A stretch of 64,000 bases of DNA from Sphingobium sp. (GTDB taxonomy: Bacteria; Pseudomonadota; Alphaproteobacteria; Sphingomonadales; Sphingomonadaceae). The stretch's first letter is position 1; each line of letters opens with the position of its first letter. Shown here one piece after another: positions 26,985 through 35,930 of this stretch. The notes beneath the pieces are model-generated. The model was not told where the DNA came from and made no database searches. It worked only from the letters and a program-made list of their open reading frames with translations. The stretch lies in assembly GCA_035196065.1 (NCBI GenBank), contig CP136575.1:62001-126000 (forward strand), given 5' to 3'. Both the position numbers and the translations under genes were made by a program.

Positions 26985-27641
26985 TTACTTCGGAATTTGC
27001 CAGCGTACGCGGCTCGACCAGCTACCCGAGGTGGGCTGACCATTGGAGTCAAGTGCCGGATCGAAACGGGCGCGACGCTGGATGTTCTTGCAGGTCGCAT
27101 CGTCGAGATCGGCATGACCCGAAGAAGCTGTGACCGTGCATGACTGAACGCGACCATCAGGACCAACGGTGACGCGGAAGCTGGTGGTGCCTTCACGTTC
27201 CTGCTGCAGGGCGCGCGACGGATAGTCGTTGGTGTTCGCCCAGTTGCCCGGATTACCCTTTGGCAGCGGATTAGGACGCTTTGCAACCGGCGGCGGCGGT
27301 GCCGCAGGTGCCGGCGGGGCAGCCGTGGGGACGATGGGCGCTGCGGGTGGCGGCGTATCGACCGTACGAACTGTCGGCGGCGGCGTTACCGTCGTGACCA
27401 GCGGCGGAGGCGAAACTACCGGCGGCTCGATCTGCTTTTCGGGCTCTGGCGGCGGCTCTTCCTCTTCAGGCGGCTCTTCTTCCTTCACGTCAACGACATT
27501 CAGCTTCTGCTTGACTTGCTGCACCGCCTCATAAGCGAGGCCGGTGACCAGTGCATAGCCAAGGAAAGCGTGAAGGAGCGCGACGATGATGATCGAGACC
27601 AGTCGGCTCGAACTCATTCCATCTTGATCAGCATATGCCAT
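26985..27641 (-). CDS. tonB: TonB-family energy transducer
   Basis: 218 residues. One N-terminal membrane helix (about residues 13-33) is followed by an acidic-proline spacer (EEEPPEEEEPPPEPE), Pro/Ala-rich linkers and a C-terminal TonB domain (DYPSRALQQEREGTTSFRVT, then QSCTVTASSGHADLDDATC). It spans the periplasm and energises TonB-dependent receptors such as the one at 3.6-6.4 kb. First gene of the tonB-exbB-exbD-exbD operon. Confidence 0.93.
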   Translation of the reverse strand: MAYADQDGMSSSRLVSIIIVALLHAFLGYALVTGLAYEAVQQVKQKLNVVDVKEEEPPEEEEPPPEPEKQIEPPVVSPPPLVTTVTPPPTVRTVDTPPPAAPIVPTAAPPAPAAPPPPVAKRPNPLPKGNPGNWANTNDYPSRALQQEREGTTSFRVTVGPDGRVQSCTVTASSGHADLDDATCKNIQRRARFDPALDSNGQPTSGSWSSRVRWQIPK

Positions 27642-27798
27642 GCGGAAACTACTCTCCTAACTTACCCCATTAAGGCTCCGACCGCTTGGTAAGCTCATCT
27701 TCGTGATGCCACCCAATGGTCAGCGCTTGAAATTGCTTTTTATGGCTGATTCCTAAGCCGCTTTAGCGAGGCCATTTTCCGCAGGCAATGCGAATATT

Positions 27799-27831
27799 GC
27801 GATTCATCCGCAATTCATCCTTTGCAATTCA
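27799..27831 (+). repeat. Three direct repeats of an 11-bp unit
   Basis: GCGATTCATCC (27799-27809), GCAATTCATCC (27810-27820) and, after TTT, GCAATTCA (27824-27831). They lie in the divergent region between tonB and the exported protein gene. Head-to-tail 11-bp spacing suits a response-regulator binding site, but this is inference. Confidence 0.4.
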
Positions 27832-27863
27832 AGACTTGTGGGACCCTTGCTTTCACGGCACGA

Positions 27864-27878
27864 TGTTACAAAGTAACA
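27864..27878 (+). promoter_or_regulatory. Perfect palindrome, possible operator
   Basis: TGTTAC-AAA-GTAACA, two six-base arms around three A. It lies 20 bases before the GTG start of the downstream gene and would be placed near the transcription start. The regulator is unknown. Confidence 0.45.
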
Positions 27879-27898
27879 AAATATCAAGGAAACCCAAG

Positions 27899-28768
27899 GT
27901 GAAAAGCCAGTTTGCCATCCATTTAGCCTTGTCATGTGCGCTGATGCTGCTGGCCCCCAATGCGGTTGCGCAGGCCCCCGCTCAAACCACATTTTCTGTG
28001 CCTGCAGAGGGCGCAGGCTATGCGGATATTGCCGATCTCGTGGTGAAGTCGCCTTTGATTCTCGATGTCCAGATTCGCAAGGTCACAGCTTTGCCCCAAA
28101 CCCAAGCGGTTGGAGTGCCGGCAAACATACAGCGATCGCTGGTCGAGGCCGACGTCCAGTCACTGATCCGCGGCGAAGATGGCTTTGCCGCACGGGCGCG
28201 TTTCCTCCTCGATATTCCCAAGAACGCAAAGGGAAAGGTGCCCAAATTGCAGAAGCGCCGCTTCTTCCTGTTCGGCAACAAAGCACAGGGCCTTCCGGGC
28301 ACGCTGCGGCTTTCGCGCCCCGATGCGCTGGTTGATTGGAGTGCGGCAAATGACATGTTGGTGCGTACGATCACCAAAGAGGCGGTCCTGTTGGGCGCAC
28401 CAGATGCGATTTCGGCAATCAGCAGCGCATTTCATACGCCGGGGACAGTGATCGGAGAGAGCGAAACGCAGATTTTCCTGCGCACGGCAGGCGGCGAACC
28501 AATTTCGATTTCGGTGTTAAGCCGGCCCGGCCAGGAAAAGCGCTGGGCGGTATCGACGGGCGATGTGATCGACGAATCCGCTCAGGCCCCGGCGCGCAAT
28601 ACATTATTATGGTATCGCCTCGCCTGCAGCCTGCCACGCAGCCTTGATTCCAAATTGATCGAAAGCAGCGAACCGCCCTCAATCGCGGGCGCGCAGGGAG
28701 ATTATCGTTTTGTGCTTGAATCGCTGGGGCCATGCGGGCGCACCCGGCCGCTGCCCGGATCAAAATGA
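27899..28768 (+). CDS. Conserved hypothetical exported protein
   Basis: 289 residues, no named domain recognised. The GTG start is chosen because AAGGA lies eight bases upstream and it gives a clean signal peptide (MKSQFAIHLALSCALMLLAP, cleavage after AVAQA). An earlier in-frame ATG at 27863 would overlap the palindrome and lengthen the N-terminus. The mature protein has GYADIADLVVKSPLILDVQI and a later WYRLACSLPRSL, with two cysteines (about residues 248 and 282) that could pair in the periplasm. Likely conserved in sphingomonads; role unknown. Confidence 0.75.
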   Translation: MKSQFAIHLALSCALMLLAPNAVAQAPAQTTFSVPAEGAGYADIADLVVKSPLILDVQIRKVTALPQTQAVGVPANIQRSLVEADVQSLIRGEDGFAARARFLLDIPKNAKGKVPKLQKRRFFLFGNKAQGLPGTLRLSRPDALVDWSAANDMLVRTITKEAVLLGAPDAISAISSAFHTPGTVIGESETQIFLRTAGGEPISISVLSRPGQEKRWAVSTGDVIDESAQAPARNTLLWYRLACSLPRSLDSKLIESSEPPSIAGAQGDYRFVLESLGPCGRTRPLPGSK

Positions 28769-28772
28769 CGGG

Positions 28773-29354
28773 TTAGCGGGACGCGCCCGGCACCCAAAGA
28801 ATGTCGCCGCCGCGATCCTTGTTGATCAGGCGGCACAGCACGAACAGATAGTCCGACAGCCGGTTGAGATAGATAAGCGCGAGCGGATTGATCGCCTCTC
28901 CGGCCGCAGCCGATACGAGCGCCCGCTCGGCACGACGCGAAACGGCCCTTGCAAGGTGCATCGCCGCCGCCGCCTCGCTGCCACCGGGCAGGATGAAGCT
29001 GGTGAGCGGGGGCAGTTGTTCATTCGCAGCATCGATCGCCGCTTCCAGCCAGTCAACCTGGCCCTGCACGATGCGAAGCGTCATTTCACCCGGAGTAAAA
29101 TCATCGCCCGGGGTCGCGATATCGGCGCCCAGATCGAACAGGTCATTCTGGATACGCCGCAGACCGGCAACAAGCGCGACATCACCATCAGCGCGTTCAA
29201 GCGCGGCAATCGCGATGCCCAGCGCGCTGTTCGCTTCATCCACCTCGCCAATAGCATGCATTCGCGCATCAGCCTTTGACCGGCGCGAACCATCGACCAG
29301 CCCCGTGGTGCCCGCATCACCCGTGCGGGTGTAAATCTTGTTCAACTTGACCAT
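28773..29354 (-). CDS. Cob(I)yrinic acid a,c-diamide adenosyltransferase, PduO type
   Basis: 193 residues, five-helix-bundle adenosyltransferase that converts cob(I)alamin plus ATP to adenosylcobalamin. Signatures: YTRTGDAGTTGLVDGSR (ATP loop) near the N-terminus, HAIGEVDEANSALG, and near the C-terminus RAVSRRAERALV with YLNRLSDYLFVLCR. The start MVKLNK is preferred over an upstream frame extension to 29417. Likely co-transcribed with the small twin-helix gene ten bases upstream. Confidence 0.92.
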   Translation of the reverse strand: MVKLNKIYTRTGDAGTTGLVDGSRRSKADARMHAIGEVDEANSALGIAIAALERADGDVALVAGLRRIQNDLFDLGADIATPGDDFTPGEMTLRIVQGQVDWLEAAIDAANEQLPPLTSFILPGGSEAAAAMHLARAVSRRAERALVSAAAGEAINPLALIYLNRLSDYLFVLCRLINKDRGGDILWVPGASR

Positions 29355-29364
29355 GACGGCCGGC

Positions 29365-29595
29365 TCAGTCTGCGAACGCGCCGCCGACGACGATGATCGC
29401 GACGATCGCAATCGCAATCGCCTGCCATTTGACGCGGGCGAACATCATCTGGTTTTGCCGGGCAAGTGCGCGCGGCACGCCATTTTCATCAACGTCATTC
29501 GGGTCCATATTGGCAAAGGCATGCAAGCCGCGCACCACGGCCCAAACGACCAGACCCATGACGATGATGAGAGCGATGATAAGAAGCGCGGCCAT
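29365..29595 (-). CDS. Twin transmembrane (HIG1-like) small protein
   Basis: 76 residues with two hydrophobic helices, MAALLIIALIIVMGLVVWAV and AIAIAIVAIIVVGGAF, joined by a polar loop containing VRGLHAFANMDP and RALARQNQMMFARVKWQ. The RxxxxQxxFxRVxxQ-type loop resembles HIG1-domain proteins, which in other bacteria associate with respiratory complexes. Directly upstream of the adenosyltransferase and probably in one operon with it. Confidence 0.75.
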   Translation of the reverse strand: MAALLIIALIIVMGLVVWAVVRGLHAFANMDPNDVDENGVPRALARQNQMMFARVKWQAIAIAIVAIIVVGGAFAD

Positions 29596-29621
29596 GATTA
29601 AATCCTTTTCTGCAAATCCAT

Positions 29622-30560
29622 CTAGGGACTCGACCGGGTAATTCCAAGCGGAAGCTTTCCCTGCCGCAGTTGGCCGATAGATTCGATACCGGATATGCCC
29701 TTGCTTCGAAGCTCCGACAGCGGTTGCGACAACCGCGATTTTGCAAGTTTCTCACCCTTTTCGTCGAGCAATAACGGGTGGTGCCAGTAAAGCGGTTCGG
29801 GCAGCCCCAGCAACTTCTGGAGCAAACGGTGAATGGCGGTGTAGGCGAAAAGGTCCATCCCGCGCACGACATGGCTGATTGCGTCCGCCGCATCGTCCAG
29901 CGTTGCGGCCAGATGATAGCTGGCCGGCGCATCCTTGCGCCACAAGATCACGTCACCAAACTGCATCGGATCGGCATGCTGTACGCCGGCGGCAAGGTCG
30001 GTCCAGCGTAAAGGCCCTGTCCGCTCGGCTGCTGCGGCCATGTCGATCCGCCAGCAATATTCGCCATGGCATTCATCGGTCCGCCCACGACAGGTGCCCG
30101 GATAGACGGGACCATCGGGTCCATGGCACACTGGCCGATGGCGCAATGCTTCGGTGATTTCGCTGCGGGTGCACCAGCAGCGATACACCAGCCCCATTTC
30201 CTGCAGCCGTTCCAGCGCGCTGCGATAGCTGGCAATACGCCGCGACTGAAAAACAGGCGGGCCATCCGGAACCAATCCCAGCCAGCCCATATCTTCAAGG
30301 ATCGCTTCGATATGTTCAGGGCGACTGCGCGTGCCGTCAATATCCTCGATCCGCAGAAGGAAGCGCCCGCCATTGGCCTTTGCAAAATCATGCGCGCACA
30401 TCGCAGAAAAGGCATGGCCCAGATGCAGTCGGCCATTGGGACTGGGCGCAAAACGCGTCGCAGCCACGCGCTGCGGCGATAGTTCGATACCCGCTATTTT
30501 ACCCACAGAAATACCATATCTGGTGGTCTTTGCCCTCTTGACGTCAATCCCTGCCGCCAT
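29622..30560 (-). CDS. gluQRS: Glutamyl-Q tRNA(Asp) synthetase
   Basis: 312 residues, truncated GluRS lacking the anticodon-binding domain. HIGH-like HLGHAF follows FAPSPNGRL, and the KMSKS-like loop is GEKLAKSRLSQPL. The Cys-rich insertion (YRCWCTRSEI ... GTCRG) likely binds zinc. It attaches glutamate to queuosine of tRNA(Asp). The exact start is uncertain: no clear ribosome-binding site precedes the ATG, and a GTG about 18 codons in is an alternative. Confidence 0.9.
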   Translation of the reverse strand: MAAGIDVKRAKTTRYGISVGKIAGIELSPQRVAATRFAPSPNGRLHLGHAFSAMCAHDFAKANGGRFLLRIEDIDGTRSRPEHIEAILEDMGWLGLVPDGPPVFQSRRIASYRSALERLQEMGLVYRCWCTRSEITEALRHRPVCHGPDGPVYPGTCRGRTDECHGEYCWRIDMAAAAERTGPLRWTDLAAGVQHADPMQFGDVILWRKDAPASYHLAATLDDAADAISHVVRGMDLFAYTAIHRLLQKLLGLPEPLYWHHPLLLDEKGEKLAKSRLSQPLSELRSKGISGIESIGQLRQGKLPLGITRSSP

Positions 30561-30661
30561 AGTCTGCGGTTCAGCGTAGCAATTGTCAAAATGCTGTAAC
30601 TTCCTTGGGAGAGGGAGGGAACAGTGTTAAGCCACAAAAGATAGGGGAGAGGTCAGAAGGC

Positions 30662-31246
30662 ATGTTTCACGCCGGATCATTCCAAGCCGCAGATCGGGCA
30701 CGCCACCCCGAAAACTGCCCCGCGCTTGTCCTAAACGCCGATTATACACCGCTAAGCTATTACCCGCTGAGCCTCTGGCCATGGCAGACGGCGATCAAGG
30801 CGGTGTTTCTGGAAAAAGTGGATATCGTCGCCAGCTATGAACGGCACGTCCACAGCCCCAGCCTCGACATGCAGATCCCGTCGGTGATTGCGCTCAAGCA
30901 ATATGTGAAGCCCAATGAATATCCCGCCTTCACCCGCTTCAACCTGTTTTTACGCGACAAGTTTGAATGCCAATATTGCGGCACGGGCGACAATCTGACC
31001 TTTGACCACATCGTTCCGCGCCGGCTGGGCGGCAAGACAAGTTGGGAAAATGTCACCACCGCCTGCCTGCCCTGCAACCTTCGGAAAGGCGGCCGCACCC
31101 CGGCACAGGCCCACATGCAGCTGCGCATGGCGGCAATCCGCCCGACCAGTTGGCAATTGCAAGATCGCGGCCGCGCCTTCCCGCCCAACCATTTGCACGA
31201 AAGCTGGATGGACTGGCTCTATTGGGACATTGAGTTGGAGCAGTGA
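30662..31246 (+). CDS. HNH endonuclease family protein
   Basis: 194 residues. After an N-terminal LVLNADYTPLSYYPLSLWPW segment, the HNH core has zinc pair CQYCG, the DHIVPRRLGG motif (catalytic His), ENVTTACLPCNLRKGGRTP with the second CxxC, and a C-terminal WMDWLYWD. This LNADY-type HNH family is widespread and chromosomal in many bacteria; its physiological target is unknown. AGAAGG lies just before the ATG. Stand-alone gene. Confidence 0.85.
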   Translation: MFHAGSFQAADRARHPENCPALVLNADYTPLSYYPLSLWPWQTAIKAVFLEKVDIVASYERHVHSPSLDMQIPSVIALKQYVKPNEYPAFTRFNLFLRDKFECQYCGTGDNLTFDHIVPRRLGGKTSWENVTTACLPCNLRKGGRTPAQAHMQLRMAAIRPTSWQLQDRGRAFPPNHLHESWMDWLYWDIELEQ

Positions 31247-31321
31247 AGGGCCACCCCCCCTGACCCAGAGGCAGGGGAATGCCCGAATTGCCGGCCGCCG
31301 CCAGCCGCGTAAAGCGGTGTC

Positions 31322-32047
31322 ATGCTTCAATCATTTCCATCACCGATTACTGTCTGCGTTTTTGGCGCGACGGGCGGGATTGGTGCCGCCTTTGTCGAAC
31401 AGTTGGCTGCTGATCCCGCAGTTGCAATCGTCCATGCCGGGGGGCGCAGGCCGGTGGCGGGTGGCGGAAAAATCCACCCCTTCACTTTCGACCTGACCGA
31501 TGAGGCGAGCATCGAGGCAGCCGCTACTCAAATTCGCAGCGCCGACCTGATCCTTGTGGCAACGGGGATGCTGCATGATGGCGGCGTTCAGCCCGAAAAA
31601 TCCTGGCGAGCGCAAAGCGGTGAGGCCTATGCACAGGCCTTTGCGCTGAATGCGATCGGGCCGGCCCTGATTGCCAAGCACTTCCTGCCGCTTCTGCCGC
31701 GCGACCGGCGTGCGATCTTTGCGGCACTTTCGGCGCGCGTGAGTTCGATTTCGGACAACCGGCTGGGCGGCTGGCACGCTTATCGTGCGTCAAAGGCGGC
31801 GCTAAACATGATAGTCCGCAACCTCGCGATCGAACTGACCCGATCGCACAAGGAAGCGATCGTCGCCACGCTGCATCCGGGTACGGTCGATACCCAGCTG
31901 TCGCAGCCCTTCCAGCGCAATGTCGCGCCGGGAAAGCTGTTCACGCCAGCCTTTTCGGCAGACAAGCTGCTGGGTGTGCTCGACAGACTTACCCCTGCCG
32001 ACAGCGGCAATCTGTACGCATGGGATGGGCAGAAGATCGAATATTGA
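31322..32047 (+). CDS. Short-chain dehydrogenase/reductase (CsgA-like)
   Basis: 241 residues. NAD(P)-binding [14 protein letters not shown], an ATGMLHD replacing NNAG, catalytic Ser in ALSARVSSI and [10 protein letters not shown] with the Tyr-Lys pair. SDRs of this short type often lie beside prokaryotic iron-sulfur photolyases, as here. Substrate unknown. The downstream DUF2256 gene begins directly after the stop, so the two are surely co-transcribed. Confidence 0.88.
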   Translation: MLQSFPSPITVCVFGATGGIGAAFVEQLAADPAVAIVHAGGRRPVAGGGKIHPFTFDLTDEASIEAAATQIRSADLILVATGMLHDGGVQPEKSWRAQSGEAYAQAFALNAIGPALIAKHFLPLLPRDRRAIFAALSARVSSISDNRLGGWHAYRASKAALNMIVRNLAIELTRSHKEAIVATLHPGTVDTQLSQPFQRNVAPGKLFTPAFSADKLLGVLDRLTPADSGNLYAWDGQKIEY

Positions 32048-32048
32048 T

Positions 32049-32207
32049 ATGCCAAAGATGCGCAAGAAATCCGACCTGCCCACCAAGACCTGCCTTGCCT
32101 GCGGCCTGCCCTTTGCCTGGCGCAAGAAGTGGGAACGGGATTGGGACAGTGTGAAATATTGCTCCGACCGCTGCCGGTCCGGCAAGGGGCGCAATACCCA
32201 AGGCTAG
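32049..32207 (+). CDS. DUF2256 small zinc-ribbon-like protein
   Basis: 52 residues: [19 protein letters not shown] with a CxxC, then [22 protein letters not shown] with a second Cys pair. This pattern defines DUF2256. It starts one base after the SDR stop codon. Its stop TAG shares the palindromic CTAG (32204-32207) with the stop of the convergent ABC1 kinase gene. DUF2256 genes are recurrent neighbours of cryptochrome/photolyase genes; function unknown. Confidence 0.88.
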   Translation: MPKMRKKSDLPTKTCLACGLPFAWRKKWERDWDSVKYCSDRCRSGKGRNTQG

Positions 32208-33514
32208 ATACGCGCAGCCACCATGTCGCGCAGCGGCAGCCGGGCCTGCATCCGCACCGCAAGCAAGGCGGTACCACTGACCTTGCGTTGGACGAACAGC
32301 GTATCGGCAGGCGGCACATGCCAGGCCGCCCGGTCGGCGACGATCGTTTCAGCATGACGGCGCACCTGTTCAACAAAACTGCGATCGGCGAAATCGAACA
32401 GCCCGGGCTTGCCCAGATGCTGCATCAAAATATCGATCATCGCATCAAGGGCTGCGCCATGCCGTTCGAGAGTGACTGGCGCGACGAAACCTATATCGAG
32501 AAGCGCCGCCCGCAGCGCCGCCTTGTCCTCGCCCAGACCCGCCTGCATCAACCGGCGATAGGCAGCGACGGTATCAGCCGGCACCGCGCGGGCCGCGCCG
32601 AAATCGAGCAACACGATCCGCCCACTTTCGGACTGCCAGCGATAATTGGCAAAATTGGGATCGGTCTGCATATAGCCAAACTCGAACAATTCGCGCAGCA
32701 CAAGGTCGAGCATCAGACCCATTGCACGATCGCGCACTTCCTGCGTCTCGATCTCCAGCGTTTCGATTGACCGGCCCTCGATGAAATCCATGGTGAGCAC
32801 GCGTTCGCCCGAAAATGCTTCATGCGGCGCGGGCACGACAAATTCCGGCTGCTGCGACAGCAGATCGCGATAACGGCGCATCTGCTCCGCCTCGCGCAGA
32901 TAGTCTGCCTCTTCATTGAGTTGCCGCTTCGCCTCGGACAGCAGCGGGGCAATATCGAGGCTGGCGGGCAGCAGGCCGGAAACCCGCAGCAGGCTGGCGA
33001 CATTATCGACATCAGCATCGATGCTGGCCGCGATACCGGGATATTGCACCTTCACCGCAACAAGTTGGCCGTCGGGCAATGTGGCGCGGTGCACTTGCCC
33101 GATCGAGGCAGCCGCAATCGGCCGTGCCTCGAAATGGCGAAAACGGCGGCGCCAGCCCGGCCCCCATTGCGCGGTAAGCACCTTGTCCAATTGCTGCGGC
33201 GGCATGAAGTGCGCAGAATCCCGGAGCTTTGCAAGGATTGCCGTGAGTTCCGCAGGCAACAGGTCGCCTGCATCCATCGAGATCATCTGCCCCAATTTCA
33301 TCGCCGCCCCGCGCAGCCGCGACAGTTGATCGGCAACGCGGGTTGCATTTGCGGGCGTGAGCAAAAGATCCGAGAGGCGCGGGCGTTCACCGCTGGCCAC
33401 CTTGCGCACGCCCTCGGCCAACACGCCCCCGGCAATCCCGCCTGCCATCTGCCCGAAGGACGCCAGCCGCGACAGCCGTGCCGAAGGAACCTTGCGATAG
33501 CGATCGTCGGTCAT
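32204..33514 (-). CDS. ABC1/AarF/UbiB-family atypical kinase
   Basis: 436 residues. The ADCK signature [15 protein letters not shown] (KxGQ motif) replaces the glycine-rich loop, [10 protein letters not shown] carries the ATP-site lysine, then DPNFANYRW and [11 protein letters not shown] metal-binding loops. UbiB-family proteins are involved in quinone biosynthesis or transport and in oxidative-stress responses. Its ATG overlaps the stop of the DCC-protein gene (ATGA at 33511-33514), so it is the last gene of a three-gene coupled operon with the photolyase. Confidence 0.9.
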   Translation of the reverse strand: MTDDRYRKVPSARLSRLASFGQMAGGIAGGVLAEGVRKVASGERPRLSDLLLTPANATRVADQLSRLRGAAMKLGQMISMDAGDLLPAELTAILAKLRDSAHFMPPQQLDKVLTAQWGPGWRRRFRHFEARPIAAASIGQVHRATLPDGQLVAVKVQYPGIAASIDADVDNVASLLRVSGLLPASLDIAPLLSEAKRQLNEEADYLREAEQMRRYRDLLSQQPEFVVPAPHEAFSGERVLTMDFIEGRSIETLEIETQEVRDRAMGLMLDLVLRELFEFGYMQTDPNFANYRWQSESGRIVLLDFGAARAVPADTVAAYRRLMQAGLGEDKAALRAALLDIGFVAPVTLERHGAALDAMIDILMQHLGKPGLFDFADRSFVEQVRRHAETIVADRAAWHVPPADTLFVQRKVSGTALLAVRMQARLPLRDMVAARI

Positions 33515-33855
33515 GCAGCCCACCTTTGCAATTTCGGCCGGATTTTCAGGAAGCCCCGATAAGCGCGTTCAAGCAGCCAGAGAATGAACGGGATGCGCGC
33601 AAGCAGCCCGAGCGGCCGCAAAAGTGGGATCGCACGCCACATCGCGGCAAAGGCAGCGGCGCCATCCAGCAACCGCTCATTTTCGAGGGCATGGAAACGG
33701 GCAAGCAGGGCCTCACGATCAGTCGGACAGGCGGTATCGCCATCCGCCACATCGACAAAATCGATCCGTCCCAGCCGGTCGAGCCGCCGCATAAGCGCAA
33801 TTTCACGCCGGCAAAGCGGGCATCCGCCATCAAACCAGACCGTCAACCGATTCAT
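33511..33855 (-). CDS. DCC family (DUF393) thiol-disulfide oxidoreductase-like protein
   Basis: 114 residues. The defining DGGCPLCRREI motif is at residues 9-19, giving the CxxC after an acidic DGxC start. The rest is helical, with a hydrophobic stretch (RIPFILWLLERAY). Overlaps both neighbours by four bases: its ATG with the photolyase TGA and its TGA with the ABC1-kinase ATG. Redox partner unknown. Confidence 0.88.
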   Translation of the reverse strand: MNRLTVWFDGGCPLCRREIALMRRLDRLGRIDFVDVADGDTACPTDREALLARFHALENERLLDGAAAFAAMWRAIPLLRPLGLLARIPFILWLLERAYRGFLKIRPKLQRWAA

Positions 33856-35381
33856 ATGCCCCCATCCAGCGTGCCAAGGAAGCGCGCCGCATCGCCCGCA
33901 ATCTCTGCCTTGCGGGGTTCGGCGAAACGATCATAGTTGCGCACCATCTGCGCCATGCGGGGGTTGCCTTTCAGTCGGTCGCGATGCCGGGCGACGAAAT
34001 CCCAATAGAGATAGTTGAACGGGCAAGCCGATGTTCCAGCCTTGGCTTTCACCTCATATCTGCAGCCGCCGCAATAATCGGACATGCGGTCAATATATGC
34101 ACCGCTTGCGGCATAAGGTTTGGACGCCAGCAGGCCGCCATCGGCAAACTGGCTCATCCCCACCGTATTGGGCGCCTCCACCCATTCATAGGCGTCGGCA
34201 TAGACGGCAAGATACCACTCATGCACCGCAAAGGGGTCGACCCCTGCGAGCATCGCGAAATTACCGGTGACCATCAGACGCTGGATATGGTGGGCATAGG
34301 CTTCATCACGCGTCTGTTCGACGCAGCCACGGATGCAGGCCATGTCGGTTTCGCCCGTCCAGTAAAAGGAGGGCAGCGGGCGGGTGGCACCAAGCGCGTT
34401 GCGGCGCACATAATCAGGCCCTTCGCGCCAATAGATGCCACGCACATATTCGCGCCAGCCGATAATCTGGCGGATAAAGCCCTCTACCGCGTTTAACGGC
34501 GCACGACCGGCGCGATATTCCTCCTCGGCCGCGCGCGCCATGGCGAGCGGATCGAGAAGCCCACAATTGAGATAAAGCGCGACAACAGCATGGTAAAGAA
34601 ACCGCTCATTGGCGAGCATCGCATCCTGATAATCGCCAAAGCGCGGCAATGCAGTCTTCAAGAAATGGTCAAACGCCGCCTCGGCATCGGCGCGCCGCGT
34701 TGCAAACCAGAAGGGACGCAGCGTACCAAAATTTCCAGCGAAGCGCGCCTCGACAAGATCGAGCACCGCCTCCGTTATAGCATCCGGCGCAAAACGCAGC
34801 GGGCGCGGCATCAATAGATCGCGGCTGGCAGGTTTGCGATTGTCATGATCAAAATTCCACTGCCCGCCCGTTGGCTCCTCGCCATCCATCAGCAGCCCGG
34901 TTTTGCGCCGCATATCCCGGTAGAAATATTCCATGCGCAGCGCCTTGCGCCCCTCTGCCCAGGCATCAAACTCTGCATGGCTGGCAACAAAGCGGCTGTC
35001 GGGCAGGATTTCGAGATCAAGCACGGCGTCAAGCGCGCGTAATTCGTCCAGCACCCGCCACTCGCCCGCTTCGGTAACGCGCAACCGGATTGCCCCATGA
35101 CGCTGGGCCGCCCGCAACACCTCACCCGACAAGGAACCTGCATTGGCCGGATCGTCAAGCGTCACATAATCGACCACCCACCCCAGGTCGCGCAATTCGT
35201 CGGCGAAATGGCGCATTGCCGAAAAGAGGAAGGCGATTTTCTTTTGATGGTGCGGCACATAGCCGGCCTCAGCCATCACTTCGGCCATGAGTATGACACA
35301 GTCCGAAGGGTCTGCGCCCTGCATCGACGCGATCTTCGGGGTCAATTGATCGCCGAGAATGAGGATGAGCGTCTTGGCCAT
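33852..35381 (-). CDS. Iron-sulfur cryptochrome/photolyase (PhrB/CryB class)
   Basis: 509 residues of the prokaryotic FeS-BCP class. The N-terminal domain starts MAKTLILILGDQLTP. The four predicted 4Fe-4S ligands are C349, C437, C440 and C453 (segments ETDMACI, DYCGGC, SACPFN), with spacing 88, 3 and 13 identical to Agrobacterium PhrB. AYAHHIQRLMVTGN and WVEAPNTVGMSQFADGG are the conserved FAD and DNA regions. It likely repairs (6-4) photoproducts with blue light. First gene of a three-gene operon whose members overlap by ATGA. The ATG is preferred over a GTG 12 bases upstream. Confidence 0.92.
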   Translation of the reverse strand: MAKTLILILGDQLTPKIASMQGADPSDCVILMAEVMAEAGYVPHHQKKIAFLFSAMRHFADELRDLGWVVDYVTLDDPANAGSLSGEVLRAAQRHGAIRLRVTEAGEWRVLDELRALDAVLDLEILPDSRFVASHAEFDAWAEGRKALRMEYFYRDMRRKTGLLMDGEEPTGGQWNFDHDNRKPASRDLLMPRPLRFAPDAITEAVLDLVEARFAGNFGTLRPFWFATRRADAEAAFDHFLKTALPRFGDYQDAMLANERFLYHAVVALYLNCGLLDPLAMARAAEEEYRAGRAPLNAVEGFIRQIIGWREYVRGIYWREGPDYVRRNALGATRPLPSFYWTGETDMACIRGCVEQTRDEAYAHHIQRLMVTGNFAMLAGVDPFAVHEWYLAVYADAYEWVEAPNTVGMSQFADGGLLASKPYAASGAYIDRMSDYCGGCRYEVKAKAGTSACPFNYLYWDFVARHRDRLKGNPRMAQMVRNYDRFAEPRKAEIAGDAARFLGTLDGGI

Positions 35382-35471
35382 TGCTATTCCCACTAGGAAC
35401 CGGACGGCGCTGCTGCACTACAGGCATAAGGTCGTGTTGGGGCCGTGCAGGCACACGTCTAAGCATCAGCC

Positions 35472-35924
35472 ATGACCACAAATTCGCGCACCGTGTCCGA
35501 TTCCGCCAAATGGTTTGGCTATGCCGGGCTGTTGCCCCAGCTATTCGCGGTACTGATGCAGCTTGACGATGGCAGCCTGCGCTGGATCGCAATGGCGGGC
35601 GGCTATGGCTATGCCGCACTGATCTTCAGCTTTCTCGGCGGGGCCTGGTGGGGGCTAGGCATTGCATCGCCCAATCCGCCCAAATGGCTGTTTGCCGCGG
35701 CGGTCGCGCCGAGCCTGATCGCGCTCGTCACTTATCTGCCTTGGACATGGGGCTGGCAATGGCCTGATCCATCACTTTGGATCATTGCCGCAGCACTGCT
35801 GCTATCGCCACTGATCGACCTTGCATTGGCCCGTTCGATCGCACTGCCGGCGGGATGGCTGCGCCTGCGCGTCCATCTGTCGGTGGGCCTGGGGGCGCTG
35901 ACTGCGATGCTTGCGCTGGCCTGA
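35472..35924 (+). CDS. DUF3429 membrane protein
   Basis: 150 residues, about five hydrophobic helices. The stretch YAALIFSFLGGAWWGLGIA is the recognisable DUF3429 core. Divergent from the photolyase operon across 90 bases, so both may share a regulatory region. The family recurs near photolyase or light-stress genes; biochemical role unknown. Convergent with the orphan 2Fe-2S gene, six bases apart. Confidence 0.82.
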   Translation: MTTNSRTVSDSAKWFGYAGLLPQLFAVLMQLDDGSLRWIAMAGGYGYAALIFSFLGGAWWGLGIASPNPPKWLFAAAVAPSLIALVTYLPWTWGWQWPDPSLWIIAAALLLSPLIDLALARSIALPAGWLRLRVHLSVGLGALTAMLALA

Positions 35925-35930
35925 GCCCGG

